From Pedobacter sp. PLR (GTDB taxonomy: Bacteria > Bacteroidota > Bacteroidia > Sphingobacteriales > Sphingobacteriaceae), in NCBI RefSeq assembly GCF_026239675.1, contig NZ_JAPIVQ010000003.1:186001-250000 (forward strand): a stretch of DNA of 64,000 bases. The letters are read 5' to 3'. The position numbers and the translations under genes are program-made. Of the stretch, positions 28,442-36,526 are shown piece after piece (positions within the stretch are counted from its first letter, which is position 1; each line of letters starts with the position of its first letter). The notes below the pieces were generated by a model. It searched no databases. It was not told the origin of the DNA and saw nothing but the letters and a program-made list of their open reading frames with translations.

Positions 28442-29347
28442 TTAATTAAGGTATGGATTTTTTGGAATATTTTGTAATTTATAGCCCTCTTTTTTAAGTA
28501 GTTGCAGCTCTTCTGCTGTGGGGGATTCCTTGAAAACAATTGCTGATAACACTTGTCCGGGAATGATCTTTAACTTCAATAACAGGTCAAGAATTGATTT
28601 TTTAAGGTAAATAGACCTGAACTTTTTATTCTTCTTGTCCGCAGTAATTCCTTCCGCACCGCTGAAATAAAAGTTCGGATTGATGCGCTTAAAAGCAACC
28701 AAAGGCAGATTCAGTCCGGCAGCAAATTTCTCAAATTCCCGCTCTGATACCTTATAGACAAAATTACCCACCGGCTCGTAAGAAAACCGGTTTTTCCATA
28801 CTTTGGAACCCAGGTTACTCCGAATAGAATTTAAGGTATTTACCATAAACAACAACAAAGGCATTTTGGAAATAGGATCCTGTGGTTCAATGATCACAAT
28901 TCCCTTTTTACACACACGGATCATTTCATATAAAGCCGAGTATGGTCTTGGAAAATGATGGTAAGACTCCTTGCAAAGCACGAAATCATAACTATTGTCT
29001 TCAAAAGAGAGTTTTTCGGCATTCTCCGACCGGAAATCATTCACAATCCCTTCCTGATGGGCAATGCTCAGGAAATCGGTGTTAAGGTCCGTAGCGGTGG
29101 CCTGATTGCCATTGCTGAGAATGTATCGGGCATCAAAACCATAAGCATCACCAACAGTCAGCCATTTTTGAGCTTTATTTTTCAAAAGCGGATTCAGGCA
29201 ATCAAAAAAAAGACGCTGTAGCCAGTAGCCTATACTGGTGGTATCCGCGTATCGGCTTCTTTTAAAATAATCTGATTTAGCCTCCGGTGTCGGAAACTTC
29301 TCATTGTACCACTTTTCATGGAGCTCATAGCTTTCTTTGTGAAACAT
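28442..29347 (-). CDS. SAM-dependent class I methyltransferase
   Basis: 301 residues. The SAM-binding core starts with LTVGDAYGFDARYIL (motif I, with an atypical glycine pattern) followed by ATATDLNTDFL (acidic residue at the end of strand 2). SENAEKLSFEDNSYDFVLC and ESYHHFPRPYSALYEMIRV then match the Methyltransf_11 pattern. The substrate cannot be told. An N-terminal segment of about 55 residues and a C-terminal region of about 130 residues surround the core. It lies upstream of the GNAT gene on the same strand. Confidence 0.82.
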   Translation of the reverse strand: MFHKESYELHEKWYNEKFPTPEAKSDYFKRSRYADTTSIGYWLQRLFFDCLNPLLKNKAQKWLTVGDAYGFDARYILSNGNQATATDLNTDFLSIAHQEGIVNDFRSENAEKLSFEDNSYDFVLCKESYHHFPRPYSALYEMIRVCKKGIVIIEPQDPISKMPLLLFMVNTLNSIRSNLGSKVWKNRFSYEPVGNFVYKVSEREFEKFAAGLNLPLVAFKRINPNFYFSGAEGITADKKNKKFRSIYLKKSILDLLLKLKIIPGQVLSAIVFKESPTAEELQLLKKEGYKLQNIPKNPYLN

Positions 29348-29620
29348 TTACTGGTTGGCGTTTAGGTTATACTAAATCTAGTTATTTTTTATCCTTAAGA
29401 ATTAAACGTAAATGTTAAATTGTGTTAATATTGACTTGATACGAAGTAAGTTAGGGTGTCGGTAGCAGCTGAGTAGCATTTGTAAAGTAGGATAACGTTA
29501 GAAAAGGCTTGATCTTTGCACCTGAGAACAGTAAATCTATTCAACAGGAACAGATACACCATAAAAAATTGAGCTGCCTGATTAACCGGCACCATAACCC
29601 TTAAAAAACACCCTGAAAGA

Positions 29621-31201
29621 ATGAAAAAATACCTGATAATCCTCTTTGTATGTTTTAGCAGTATCGGTTTTGCCCAGGATAAATATTGGCAGCAAGCCGT
29701 AAGTTATAAAATCGATGTTGCCTTAAATGACCAGGCGAAAACGCTCAAAGGTTCAGAACACATCGTTTATAAAAATAACTCACCAGATACCCTCGACTTT
29801 ATCTGGTTCCACCTCTGGCCAAATGCCTATAAGCAGGAGTCCACCGCTTTGTTCCATCAATTGAAAAATGATACCAGCAGAATGAAGAAAATGGAAAAGT
29901 ACAGCTTCGGCAGTATTGACGGCTTAAATTTCAAGGTGAATGGAAAGACTGCCATTACGGAAGCCCATCCAAATCCACAATACATCGATATCATCAAAGT
30001 AAAACTGACCAGCCCTTTAATACCTGGAGATTCGGTTAACATCAGCACTGATTTTAACGTAAAACTGCCTTCCTATTTCTCCAGATCAGGCTTTGCCGAT
30101 GGAGAATTTATGATTAGTCAGTGGTATCCAAAACCTGCTGTATTCGATAAAGATGGCTGGCATGAGTTCCCATACCTCGATATGGGAGAGTTCTACAGCG
30201 ATTACGCTTCTTTTAAGGTGAACATTACTTTGCCTGCTGATTATGTGGTAGGCGCCACCGGAGTACTGCAAAACGCGGACGAACTGGCCCTTTATAAAAA
30301 ACTGGGTGCTGAAAACACGGCCAACAGAACAGGAAAACCAGCGCTTTATAAGTCCATTCATAAATCAGCTATCAAAAAGCTAAGCTATGAAATCGACAAT
30401 GTGCCTGATTTCGCCTGGTTTGCCGCAAAGAATTTTGTGATCCAATACGACACCATACAACTGGGGTCCGGAAAGGTAGTAGATGCCTTTACTTATTACC
30501 ATGATAAAAAGAAGACATTGTGGAACAGTAGCATCGATTATACAAAAGATGCCGTAAAACATTACAGCAAATGGATTGGCGAGTATGAATATCCCGTAGT
30601 ACAAGTGGTAGAGGGCCCGGCCAATAATTCCAGTGGCGGAATGGAATACCCAACCATCACGCTGATCACCAGTCCTGATGCTAAAAAAGAAACCTTAGAT
30701 GCAGTAATTGCGCATGAAGTAGGACACAACTGGTTTATGAGCATGTTGGGCAGTAATGAGCGCAAGCATCCCTGGCTGGATGAAGGATTAAACAGTTATT
30801 TTCAATTCAGGTATGAAGCAGAAAAGTACCGCAGCAATAGTCTCTTTGGGGATGCCATTCCTGAAGCCGTTAAGAAAATGCCGGAAAAGGATTTTTTAAC
30901 CAGTATATACAATGCTTTAGGCTCCCTTCCGATGAAGTCGGCTATCGAAACCCCTTCGGATAAATTCAGCAGTTCTGATGAATACAGCATGGCTTCCTAT
31001 GTGAAACCCGCTTTATGGCTGTTTATCCTCGAAAATGAAGTAGGAAGAGAAAAAATGGATAAAGCTTTTCAATATTATTTCAGCCGCTGGAAGAATAAAC
31101 ACCCGCAACCTGAAGACCTGAAAGCTGCCTTTGAGACCTCCTTAGGGGTTAATCTGGACGGTTATTTTAAGCTGATTGACAAAGAAGGAAGCTTTAAATA
31201 G
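29621..31201 (+). CDS. Secreted M1 family zinc metallopeptidase
   Basis: 526 residues with an N-terminal signal peptide (MKKYLIILFVCFSSIGFAQ). The zinc site is H365-E-V-G-H369 with the third ligand E388 in HPWLDEGLN, an exact HExxH-x18-E spacing. The M1 exopeptidase-type motif appears as SGGMEYPT. The N-terminal domain shows VWFHLWPN-like sequence (DFIWFHLWPNAYKQES). It is shorter than full aminopeptidase N (about 870) and lacks the long C-terminal helical domain, like other Bacteroidetes M1 proteins. Predicted periplasmic or surface peptidase. Confidence 0.92.
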   Translation: MKKYLIILFVCFSSIGFAQDKYWQQAVSYKIDVALNDQAKTLKGSEHIVYKNNSPDTLDFIWFHLWPNAYKQESTALFHQLKNDTSRMKKMEKYSFGSIDGLNFKVNGKTAITEAHPNPQYIDIIKVKLTSPLIPGDSVNISTDFNVKLPSYFSRSGFADGEFMISQWYPKPAVFDKDGWHEFPYLDMGEFYSDYASFKVNITLPADYVVGATGVLQNADELALYKKLGAENTANRTGKPALYKSIHKSAIKKLSYEIDNVPDFAWFAAKNFVIQYDTIQLGSGKVVDAFTYYHDKKKTLWNSSIDYTKDAVKHYSKWIGEYEYPVVQVVEGPANNSSGGMEYPTITLITSPDAKKETLDAVIAHEVGHNWFMSMLGSNERKHPWLDEGLNSYFQFRYEAEKYRSNSLFGDAIPEAVKKMPEKDFLTSIYNALGSLPMKSAIETPSDKFSSSDEYSMASYVKPALWLFILENEVGREKMDKAFQYYFSRWKNKHPQPEDLKAAFETSLGVNLDGYFKLIDKEGSFK

Positions 31202-31205
31202 TATT

Positions 31206-31273
31206 TTATCCACAAGGTTGTTCACATAGTTCTCCACCTGTTATCCACCCTTTATCCACAGGGGTTGTTCACA
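31206..31273 (+). other. Array of six DnaA-box-like sites, candidate oriC or DnaA-control site
   Basis: Six 9-mers in the same orientation lie in 68 bases: TTATCCACA at 31206 and 31252 (perfect DnaA boxes), TTGTTCACA at 31218 and 31265, TTCTCCACC at 31230 and TTATCCACC at 31241. Starts are 12, 12, 11, 11 and 13 bases apart, close to one helical turn. An AT-rich stretch (31338-31366) follows before the MocR gene. This resembles a DnaA-oligomer platform plus unwinding region. It may be the chromosomal origin or a DnaA-binding regulatory site; gene orientation around it is broadly, but not fully, consistent with an origin. Confidence 0.65.
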
Positions 31274-31289
31274 TTTTAGGCTGGAAATG

Positions 31290-31308
31290 ATGCGGTTATC
31301 AACCGCAT
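31290..31308. repeat. Perfect 8-bp inverted repeat upstream of the MocR gene
   Basis: ATGCGGTT-ATC-AACCGCAT is a perfect dyad with a 3-base centre, placed 77 bases before the MocR-type start and 17 bases after the last DnaA-like box. Size and symmetry suit a dimeric regulator's operator. The partner is unknown. Confidence 0.5.
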
Positions 31309-31384
31309 AAAACAGTGAAATTTTCAAAACCAATGCTAATGGAAAAATGTTAAAAATATATAAATTCGGTATCTAAGTTTTCCA

Positions 31385-32821
31385 ATGAATAAGTATAGAT
31401 ATGAAGAGATCTCTGCGGAGATCGCGCTTAACATTACCGAAGGAAGGTTAAAACCAGGACATAAACTTCCTTCGGTCAGGAGCTTGAAACAGCAATACAG
31501 TGCAGGCTTAAGTACGGTTCAGAAAGCTTACGAGCTTTTAATTATTATGGGGCTGGTAGAGTGTATTCCCAAATCTGGTTATTATGTGGTCCTGGCGAAA
31601 GGCTGGGATAACGGTTCGCAAATCTCCGTCCCCGGCCAGATCCGCTTAAGGGATGAACTGTTTAGAAATAATTTGCAGGCCATCAGCACCAGTCCGGACC
31701 CAAACCAGCGTCACCGGACCAGCGAATTTAATGTGGCTACTCCGGATGATACGTTCATTCCTCAGAAAATGATCCTGAGAAATATGCAGGAAGTCATTAG
31801 AGAAAAAGGGACCAAAATACTCAGGTATTACCCGCCTAATGGCTCTGAACCTTTGAAAGAGCACATTACAAAACGTGCCGCCTTAAACCATGGGAATTTT
31901 GATGCTGAAGGATTGATCATTACCGACGGTGCATTACAGGCCTTCTATATTGCATTGGCTTCGGTAACCAGTCCCGGGGACGCAGTAGCGATAGAAAGTC
32001 CATGTGTGTTTTCGATGTTACAGGTATTAAGAACCCTGAAACTTAGAATAGTTGAGATCCCGGTATTGGATCCTGAAGGTTTTGACCTGAATTTTCTGGA
32101 GGAAACTTTGAAAAATATCCCCATAAAAGCCATTGCGCTGACGCCAAATTTTCATAATCCGACGGGCTTTCTGATGTCTGATAAAAATAAGCTCAGATTA
32201 CTGCAAATCGCTACTGCGAGAGATATTCCAATCATTGAAAATGATGTGTACGGAGATCTTAATTTTCATGATCACCGACCAGGAAATATCAGTTCAATGG
32301 ACGATAGCGGACTGGTTATGACCTTTTCTTCTTACTCTAAAACCCTGGCTTCAGGGATCCGTTTGGGCTGGCTGTTTACTGGTAGATATTTTAAAGTTGC
32401 TGAACAGATCAAATTCGCATTGGGCAGTTCCGTATCACCGGTTTATCAGGAAACGATGCTGAAAATTTTAGCGACAACCAGTTATGAGCGTCATATTCGT
32501 AATTTTCGCATGAAACTAGCCAGCCAATGCTATCAGACCATGGAATTGATTTCCACTAATTTTCCGGATAAAACACTTATTTCTACCCCAAAAGGCGGAT
32601 ATAGCATCTGGCTGAAATTGGATAAGAGTATTGATATGGCCAAATTTCATAACCATTGTCAGGAGATCGGGGTACGCTTTACTCCTGGCCACACTTTCTC
32701 TTTTAGCAATGCTTTTCAACAGTATTTCAGGATCGTTTTTGCGGTTAAGTATACCCGGCAGAGTGTCGACGTTTTGAGGCAGGCAGGGGTATTGGCGGGA
32801 AATTTGAATAGGGAGGAGTAA
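31385..32821 (+). CDS. MocR-type PLP-dependent regulator (GntR HTH + aminotransferase)
   Basis: 478 residues. Residues 1-75 form a GntR winged helix (LKPGHKLPSVRSLKQQYSAG, STVQKAYELLIIMGLVE, PKSGYYVV). The rest is a fold-type I aminotransferase domain with YYPPNGSEPLKEHI, ALTPNFHNPTGFLMS, ENDVYGDLNF and the PLP lysine in SSYSKTLASGIRLGW. These proteins sense PLP or an amino compound and regulate a neighbouring gene. The most likely targets are the acetyltransferase downstream or its own promoter, but no direct-repeat operator was clear. Confidence 0.92.
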   Translation: MNKYRYEEISAEIALNITEGRLKPGHKLPSVRSLKQQYSAGLSTVQKAYELLIIMGLVECIPKSGYYVVLAKGWDNGSQISVPGQIRLRDELFRNNLQAISTSPDPNQRHRTSEFNVATPDDTFIPQKMILRNMQEVIREKGTKILRYYPPNGSEPLKEHITKRAALNHGNFDAEGLIITDGALQAFYIALASVTSPGDAVAIESPCVFSMLQVLRTLKLRIVEIPVLDPEGFDLNFLEETLKNIPIKAIALTPNFHNPTGFLMSDKNKLRLLQIATARDIPIIENDVYGDLNFHDHRPGNISSMDDSGLVMTFSSYSKTLASGIRLGWLFTGRYFKVAEQIKFALGSSVSPVYQETMLKILATTSYERHIRNFRMKLASQCYQTMELISTNFPDKTLISTPKGGYSIWLKLDKSIDMAKFHNHCQEIGVRFTPGHTFSFSNAFQQYFRIVFAVKYTRQSVDVLRQAGVLAGNLNREE

Positions 32822-32889
32822 AGCGGGCGCCAAGATCTGTACCCCATCGGTTTAAGGGTACTGACCCCCTTATCCGGCTCCGTAATACT

Positions 32890-32897
32890 TACTTTTG
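32890..32897 (+). promoter_or_regulatory. Candidate -7 element upstream of the 33036 acetyltransferase
   Basis: TACTTTTG matches TAnnTTTG. If transcription starts near 32904, the mRNA leader would be about 130 bases and would contain all three hairpins at 32910-33011. No -33 element was seen. Confidence 0.35.
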
Positions 32898-32909
32898 ACC
32901 ATTATTGAA

Positions 32910-33011
32910 GGTTTGATCCGGAATAAAGATCAAGCCTGGACAATGATTAATCAGGAATAACGATTAATCCTGATTACTGATCAACCGGGAACGATGATTG
33001 ATCAGTAATCA
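32910..33011 (+). promoter_or_regulatory. Leader with nested, partly exclusive hairpins
   Basis: Three inverted repeats lie in 100 bases. H1: GGTTTGATC (32910-32918) with GATCAAGCC (32928-32936), one G:U pair. H2: TAATCAGGA (32948-32956) with TCCTGATTA (32968-32976). H3: TGATTACTGATCAA (32971-32984) with its exact 14-base complement TTGATCAGTAATCA (32998-33011). H2 and H3 share bases 32971-32976 and cannot both form. The array ends 24 bases before the start codon at 33036, so it could be an RNA switch or a multi-site operator. Confidence 0.55.
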
Positions 33012-33035
33012 TTAAAGGTCATAACAGGTATTAAC

Positions 33036-33554
33036 ATGGAAAATAAGATAAAAACGAAGTTCACTATAGCCTCTGAAGAAGGAATAGCCTTATTACAAAT
33101 GCTGGGAGAAAAACGCGGACAGGAAAAATATGCCGGAGTCTTCGATACCAGTCAACTCGAAAATTACCTCTACGATAAATTCAATACTGCAACTGTCGTC
33201 AGCAATTTAAATACCTTTTCTAATCAATTGATCGTGGTCTATGTGGAAGATCAGCCAGCAGGATATGCCTATTTCAGTGGAAACGGAGCTCTCCCCGAAG
33301 AGCTGAAAGATAAACGTGTGGTTCATTTGGTAGATTTTGAACTGCTAGACCAATATAAAGAAAGCGGGGCGCGGGAATTTCTAATGGAAAAATGCCTGAA
33401 CGTCTGCAAATCTTACGAAGCATTGAAAGTTTCTGCTGCTCTGGAAATGGTTGCTTTTTATGAACAATATGGCTTTCAGCAAGGGGAAAGGGAAGAGATC
33501 AGCATAGCCGGTGTCACTTTTCCATCGGTTACACTGATCAGAATAAACCCTTAA
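33036..33554 (+). CDS. GNAT-like N-acetyltransferase
   Basis: 172 residues. The fold is suggested by IVVYVEDQPAGYAYFSGNG (beta strands 2-4), VVHLVDFELLDQYKESGARE where the acetyl-CoA loop should lie, and KVSAALEMVAFYEQYGFQQ, the usual C-terminal GNAT pattern (FYxxxGF). The pyrophosphate-binding loop is not the canonical Q/RxxGxG/A: it reads KESGAR. It follows a structured leader and ends 10 bases before the convergent MFS gene. Substrate unknown. Confidence 0.72.
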   Translation: MENKIKTKFTIASEEGIALLQMLGEKRGQEKYAGVFDTSQLENYLYDKFNTATVVSNLNTFSNQLIVVYVEDQPAGYAYFSGNGALPEELKDKRVVHLVDFELLDQYKESGAREFLMEKCLNVCKSYEALKVSAALEMVAFYEQYGFQQGEREEISIAGVTFPSVTLIRINP

Positions 33555-33564
33555 AAACGGGCAA

Positions 33565-34791
33565 TTATTTTCTATTGATATAAGATTCTTTTTTCATGGT
33601 GTTCCTGCAAATCCATAAGCTGATCAGCATAAATACTGCTGCGGCAAGGAAGGGAGCACCTGAAAATTTAAAGGGTGCTTTAGGACTGGTAAACCAGGCG
33701 AATAAATTGGTCATCAGTAAGGGTCCCACAATAGAGGTGGCACTCATCAGACTGGTTAAAGCGCCTTGCAGCTCCCCCTGCTCGTTCTGTGGGACATTCT
33801 GGGAAATCGTAGCCTGTAACGCCGGACCAGCAATTCCGCCCAGACAGTAGGGCACCAGAAAGGCAAACATCATCCAGCTCTGGTTGGCAAAAGCAAATAA
33901 CAGCATGCCAAATACGGAGAAGGCGAGGCCGATGTATATACTTTTTTCATTGCCCAGGCGCGGACTGGTATACCTGATTAAGCCACCCTGAACCAGGGCA
34001 ACCAATATTCCGGCAGTAGCCAGTGAGATACCAATCAGAAAAGTATTCCATTGGAAACGCTCAATATTAATGAAGGTCCAGGTACTCTGTAAGGCCTGAC
34101 CGGCGATATAAATAAAAATCAAAGCCACAATTAAGCCGCCAACGCCTTTATATTTTTTAAGACAAAGTAAGGATCCGATAGGATTGGCTTTTGACCATTC
34201 AAAAGGACGTCGGTGTGCTTTATCTAAAGATTCCGGCAATACAAAATAGCCGTAAATTACATTGATAAAAGTAAGGGCAGCAGCAGCGATAAATGGAACT
34301 CTGGGACCGATTTCGCCCAGCAAACCACCTAAAGCGGGGCCTATGACAAAGCCTAAGCCAAATGCAGCACCAATCAAACCGAAGTTTTGTGCCCTGTTTT
34401 CCGGCGTACTGATGTCAGCAATATAAGCGGTAGCGGTAGTCATACTGGCACCAAACATGCCCGCAATGATACGGCCAACGAATAACCACCAGATCGTAGG
34501 CGCTAAGGCCAGAAAGATATAATCAATGCCGAAGCCGAATAATGAGAAGAGTAGTACCGGTCTTCTGCCGTATTTGTCGCTCAGGTTTCCTATAATCGGG
34601 GCACAAATGAATTGCATAATGGCATAAGCAAACATGAGCAAGCCGCTCCATTGAGAAGCCTCGCTAATATTGCCATGAATCAACTGTTCGATCAATTGAG
34701 GGAATACCGGAATAATCAGCCCAATGCCAATCACGTCCAATAACATGGTGATGAAAATGAAGCTTAACGCCGCTTTTCTGGATGATGCCAT
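33565..34791 (-). CDS. MFS transporter, TCR/Tet-like exporter
   Basis: 408 residues, 12 hydrophobic segments. It matches the Tet group of drug:H+ antiporters: LDVIGIGLIIPVFPQLI in TM1, motif A LSDKYGRRPVLLFS after TM2, and GMFGASMTTATAYIADIS with PENRAQNFGLIGAAFGLGF (motif C-like GPALGGLLGE). Resemblance to Tet-type exporters does not show that tetracycline is the substrate; many chromosomal Bacteroidetes members have unknown cargo. It lies 70 bases from the SRPBCC gene on the same strand. Confidence 0.88.
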   Translation of the reverse strand: MASSRKAALSFIFITMLLDVIGIGLIIPVFPQLIEQLIHGNISEASQWSGLLMFAYAIMQFICAPIIGNLSDKYGRRPVLLFSLFGFGIDYIFLALAPTIWWLFVGRIIAGMFGASMTTATAYIADISTPENRAQNFGLIGAAFGLGFVIGPALGGLLGEIGPRVPFIAAAALTFINVIYGYFVLPESLDKAHRRPFEWSKANPIGSLLCLKKYKGVGGLIVALIFIYIAGQALQSTWTFINIERFQWNTFLIGISLATAGILVALVQGGLIRYTSPRLGNEKSIYIGLAFSVFGMLLFAFANQSWMMFAFLVPYCLGGIAGPALQATISQNVPQNEQGELQGALTSLMSATSIVGPLLMTNLFAWFTSPKAPFKFSGAPFLAAAVFMLISLWICRNTMKKESYINRK

Positions 34792-34861
34792 AAAAATTTC
34801 AGGATTTGAAGGCGCAAGTTATTGCTTTTAATTTATAGATGCCCTTTCCTGACCCTGGAGA

Positions 34862-35302
34862 TTAGGTGTTATTTTGTCTGTTTTCTATATAATTCTTCAA
34901 CGATGTACCCAGAATGTGCGTCCAGCCCTGCTCAAATGATGCTCTGGAGAAATCCGGATTGTCAGTAGCAAAGTTCTCTAATCCAGCATGACTTAGTTTT
35001 AACCGCGTTTTCTCTCCGGCTTCAAACAGCTCAAAGGTAACCGTCGATTCGCCGGGAAACTGGTCGTATTTCCAGGTATAACTCAGTTTTTTTTCTGGAA
35101 TTACGGCTGTTATTTTACAGATATGAAGGTATCTGGTATCATCTTTTGAGCCATAAAATAGAAACTCAAAACCGATTTCCGGATTAAATTCAGCAAGGTC
35201 AAAATACCATTTTTTCATCCTGGAATTATTAGTCAATGCATCCCATACATCGGAAACCGCTGCATCATACACGTATTCTACTTCAAGCGCTGCTGTTTTC
35301 AT
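34862..35302 (-). CDS. SRPBCC / AHSA1-domain protein
   Basis: 146 residues forming one START-like (Bet v1-type) domain. Visible marks are VEYVYDAAVSDVWDALTN at the N terminus, MKKWYFDLAEFNPEIG, LSYTWKYDQFPGESTVTFEL and SFEQGWTHILGTSLKNYIE at the C terminus. This is the Activator of Hsp90 ATPase homologue 1-like group, a hydrophobic-ligand pocket fold without a defined role in bacteria. Normal length. Confidence 0.87.
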   Translation of the reverse strand: MKTAALEVEYVYDAAVSDVWDALTNNSRMKKWYFDLAEFNPEIGFEFLFYGSKDDTRYLHICKITAVIPEKKLSYTWKYDQFPGESTVTFELFEAGEKTRLKLSHAGLENFATDNPDFSRASFEQGWTHILGTSLKNYIENRQNNT

Positions 35303-35373
35303 CTTTTTATAGCTTTAATTTTCTCGGTATTAATATAGCATATTTCACCCTGGGGGGCTTAAATCCGGTAGCT

Positions 35374-36210
35374 TTAACCGGGCTTCCCGGGCGTCCTGTC
35401 GAGTTTTTCTTTTAATACCTGATATTCTTTTCGCAGATGCCGGAAAGCTTTACTATTCATATTATCGATATGGCTTTCCTTGATCTGTCCATTATAAATA
35501 TCGGCAACCTGATCAAATCTTTTTTTGACCTGCTCGTATTTTTCCCGGTTAATTTTTTCTTCAGGGCTTTCTACCTGGCCATTCAGATTGCCCAGATAGG
35601 CACTGTCAGATATTTTTTCCCCGTCAGAAGACCGGAAAGCGATATAGGCCTCAATTTGTTGGTTGATATCACGTGCTCCCAATCCTATAAAACATTTCCC
35701 CTCTGATCTTCTCGCAATATTCAGGTATTCATGACCAGAATTAGATTCAGGATGGCAAAGCATAATCATGACACTATCGTCATAGGACTTTTCGTCTTTT
35801 CCATGGGCCGGATTCCAGCTGATTTCTAATCCTGTTGCAGTCTTCACTATTTTCAAATCATCCGCAAGGGGAAGTACGCCCTGACTGAGTAATACTTTAC
35901 TGTAATCGACCTTAATATCAGGGTACACACCAGTTAAAGCATGTTTTTTGTGATAGGAAGTCGCCAGATTATGGGCGTTCTGAGGCGTTCCTTTTGCCTG
36001 CAGACCATATCCCAATTTAATGAAATCTTTCATGGACCTCAACAGTTTAGCCGTTACAGCCATGGCAGAATGATTGGATAATTGAGCTTTGCTGGGTTTT
36101 CCCGCCCGCCCGATACGCCGGACCACCGGAATACCATTTAACATATAGAAAACAAGGTTTCCTATTTTTCCATTGAAATGCCCTTGAGGGCCGTTTAAAG
36201 CGATGGCCAT
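35374..36210 (-). CDS. DUF6266 family protein, unknown function
   Basis: 278 residues without a signal peptide. The N terminus has the layout of DUF6266 proteins, which are frequent in Pedobacter: GHFNGKIGNLVFYMLNGIPVVRR, here as GKIGNLVFYMLNGIPVVRR, then an S/T-rich helix region and a beta-rich middle (LEISWNPAHGKDE, EAYIAFRSSDGEKISDS). The last 60 residues, after NGQVESPEEKIN, are highly charged and probably coiled coil; that tail is unlike the short form of the family. No neighbour suggests a role. Confidence 0.6.
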   Translation of the reverse strand: MAIALNGPQGHFNGKIGNLVFYMLNGIPVVRRIGRAGKPSKAQLSNHSAMAVTAKLLRSMKDFIKLGYGLQAKGTPQNAHNLATSYHKKHALTGVYPDIKVDYSKVLLSQGVLPLADDLKIVKTATGLEISWNPAHGKDEKSYDDSVMIMLCHPESNSGHEYLNIARRSEGKCFIGLGARDINQQIEAYIAFRSSDGEKISDSAYLGNLNGQVESPEEKINREKYEQVKKRFDQVADIYNGQIKESHIDNMNSKAFRHLRKEYQVLKEKLDRTPGKPG

Positions 36211-36526
36211 AGTAGAGAGTTAATGAGTTGTATTTGAGTAGGTTGTTTGTTCGGGAAGCTTTCATGAAGGTACCAAAAAGAATCCACTATGCAGTCGGGA
36301 TGATCCTATAATTTTTAAATAATTATTAGAAGTTCTCCGGTATATTAAACCAATGTTGATTGGGTATCAAGCCCATCATAGCCCTACCAACCACCTGTTA
36401 AACTCCAATCAAATCCCAGGTAATTATAACCTCATATCGAGCACAGGTTAACCTTTACCTGAACGGTTGTCGCAAGAGGTAAGGGAAGAGGTAGGAAGAA
36501 AGTTGGGAGCAGGAGCTCCTGCCTTA
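36211..36526. other. 316-base gap between two unknown minus-strand genes
   Basis: No ORF or RNA gene recognised. Near the left-hand gene's upstream side there is an AT-rich patch (TTTTTAAATAATTATTA near 36312). Close to the stop of the next gene lies a perfect 14-base palindrome, GCAGGAGCTCCTGC (36509-36522), which could fold as a short hairpin but has no T-run. Confidence 0.4.

Noticed and set aside
33565..34791. Tetracycline resistance gene
   Set aside because: Belongs to the Tet-like MFS group, but chromosomal members often have other cargo; resistance cannot be read from sequence.
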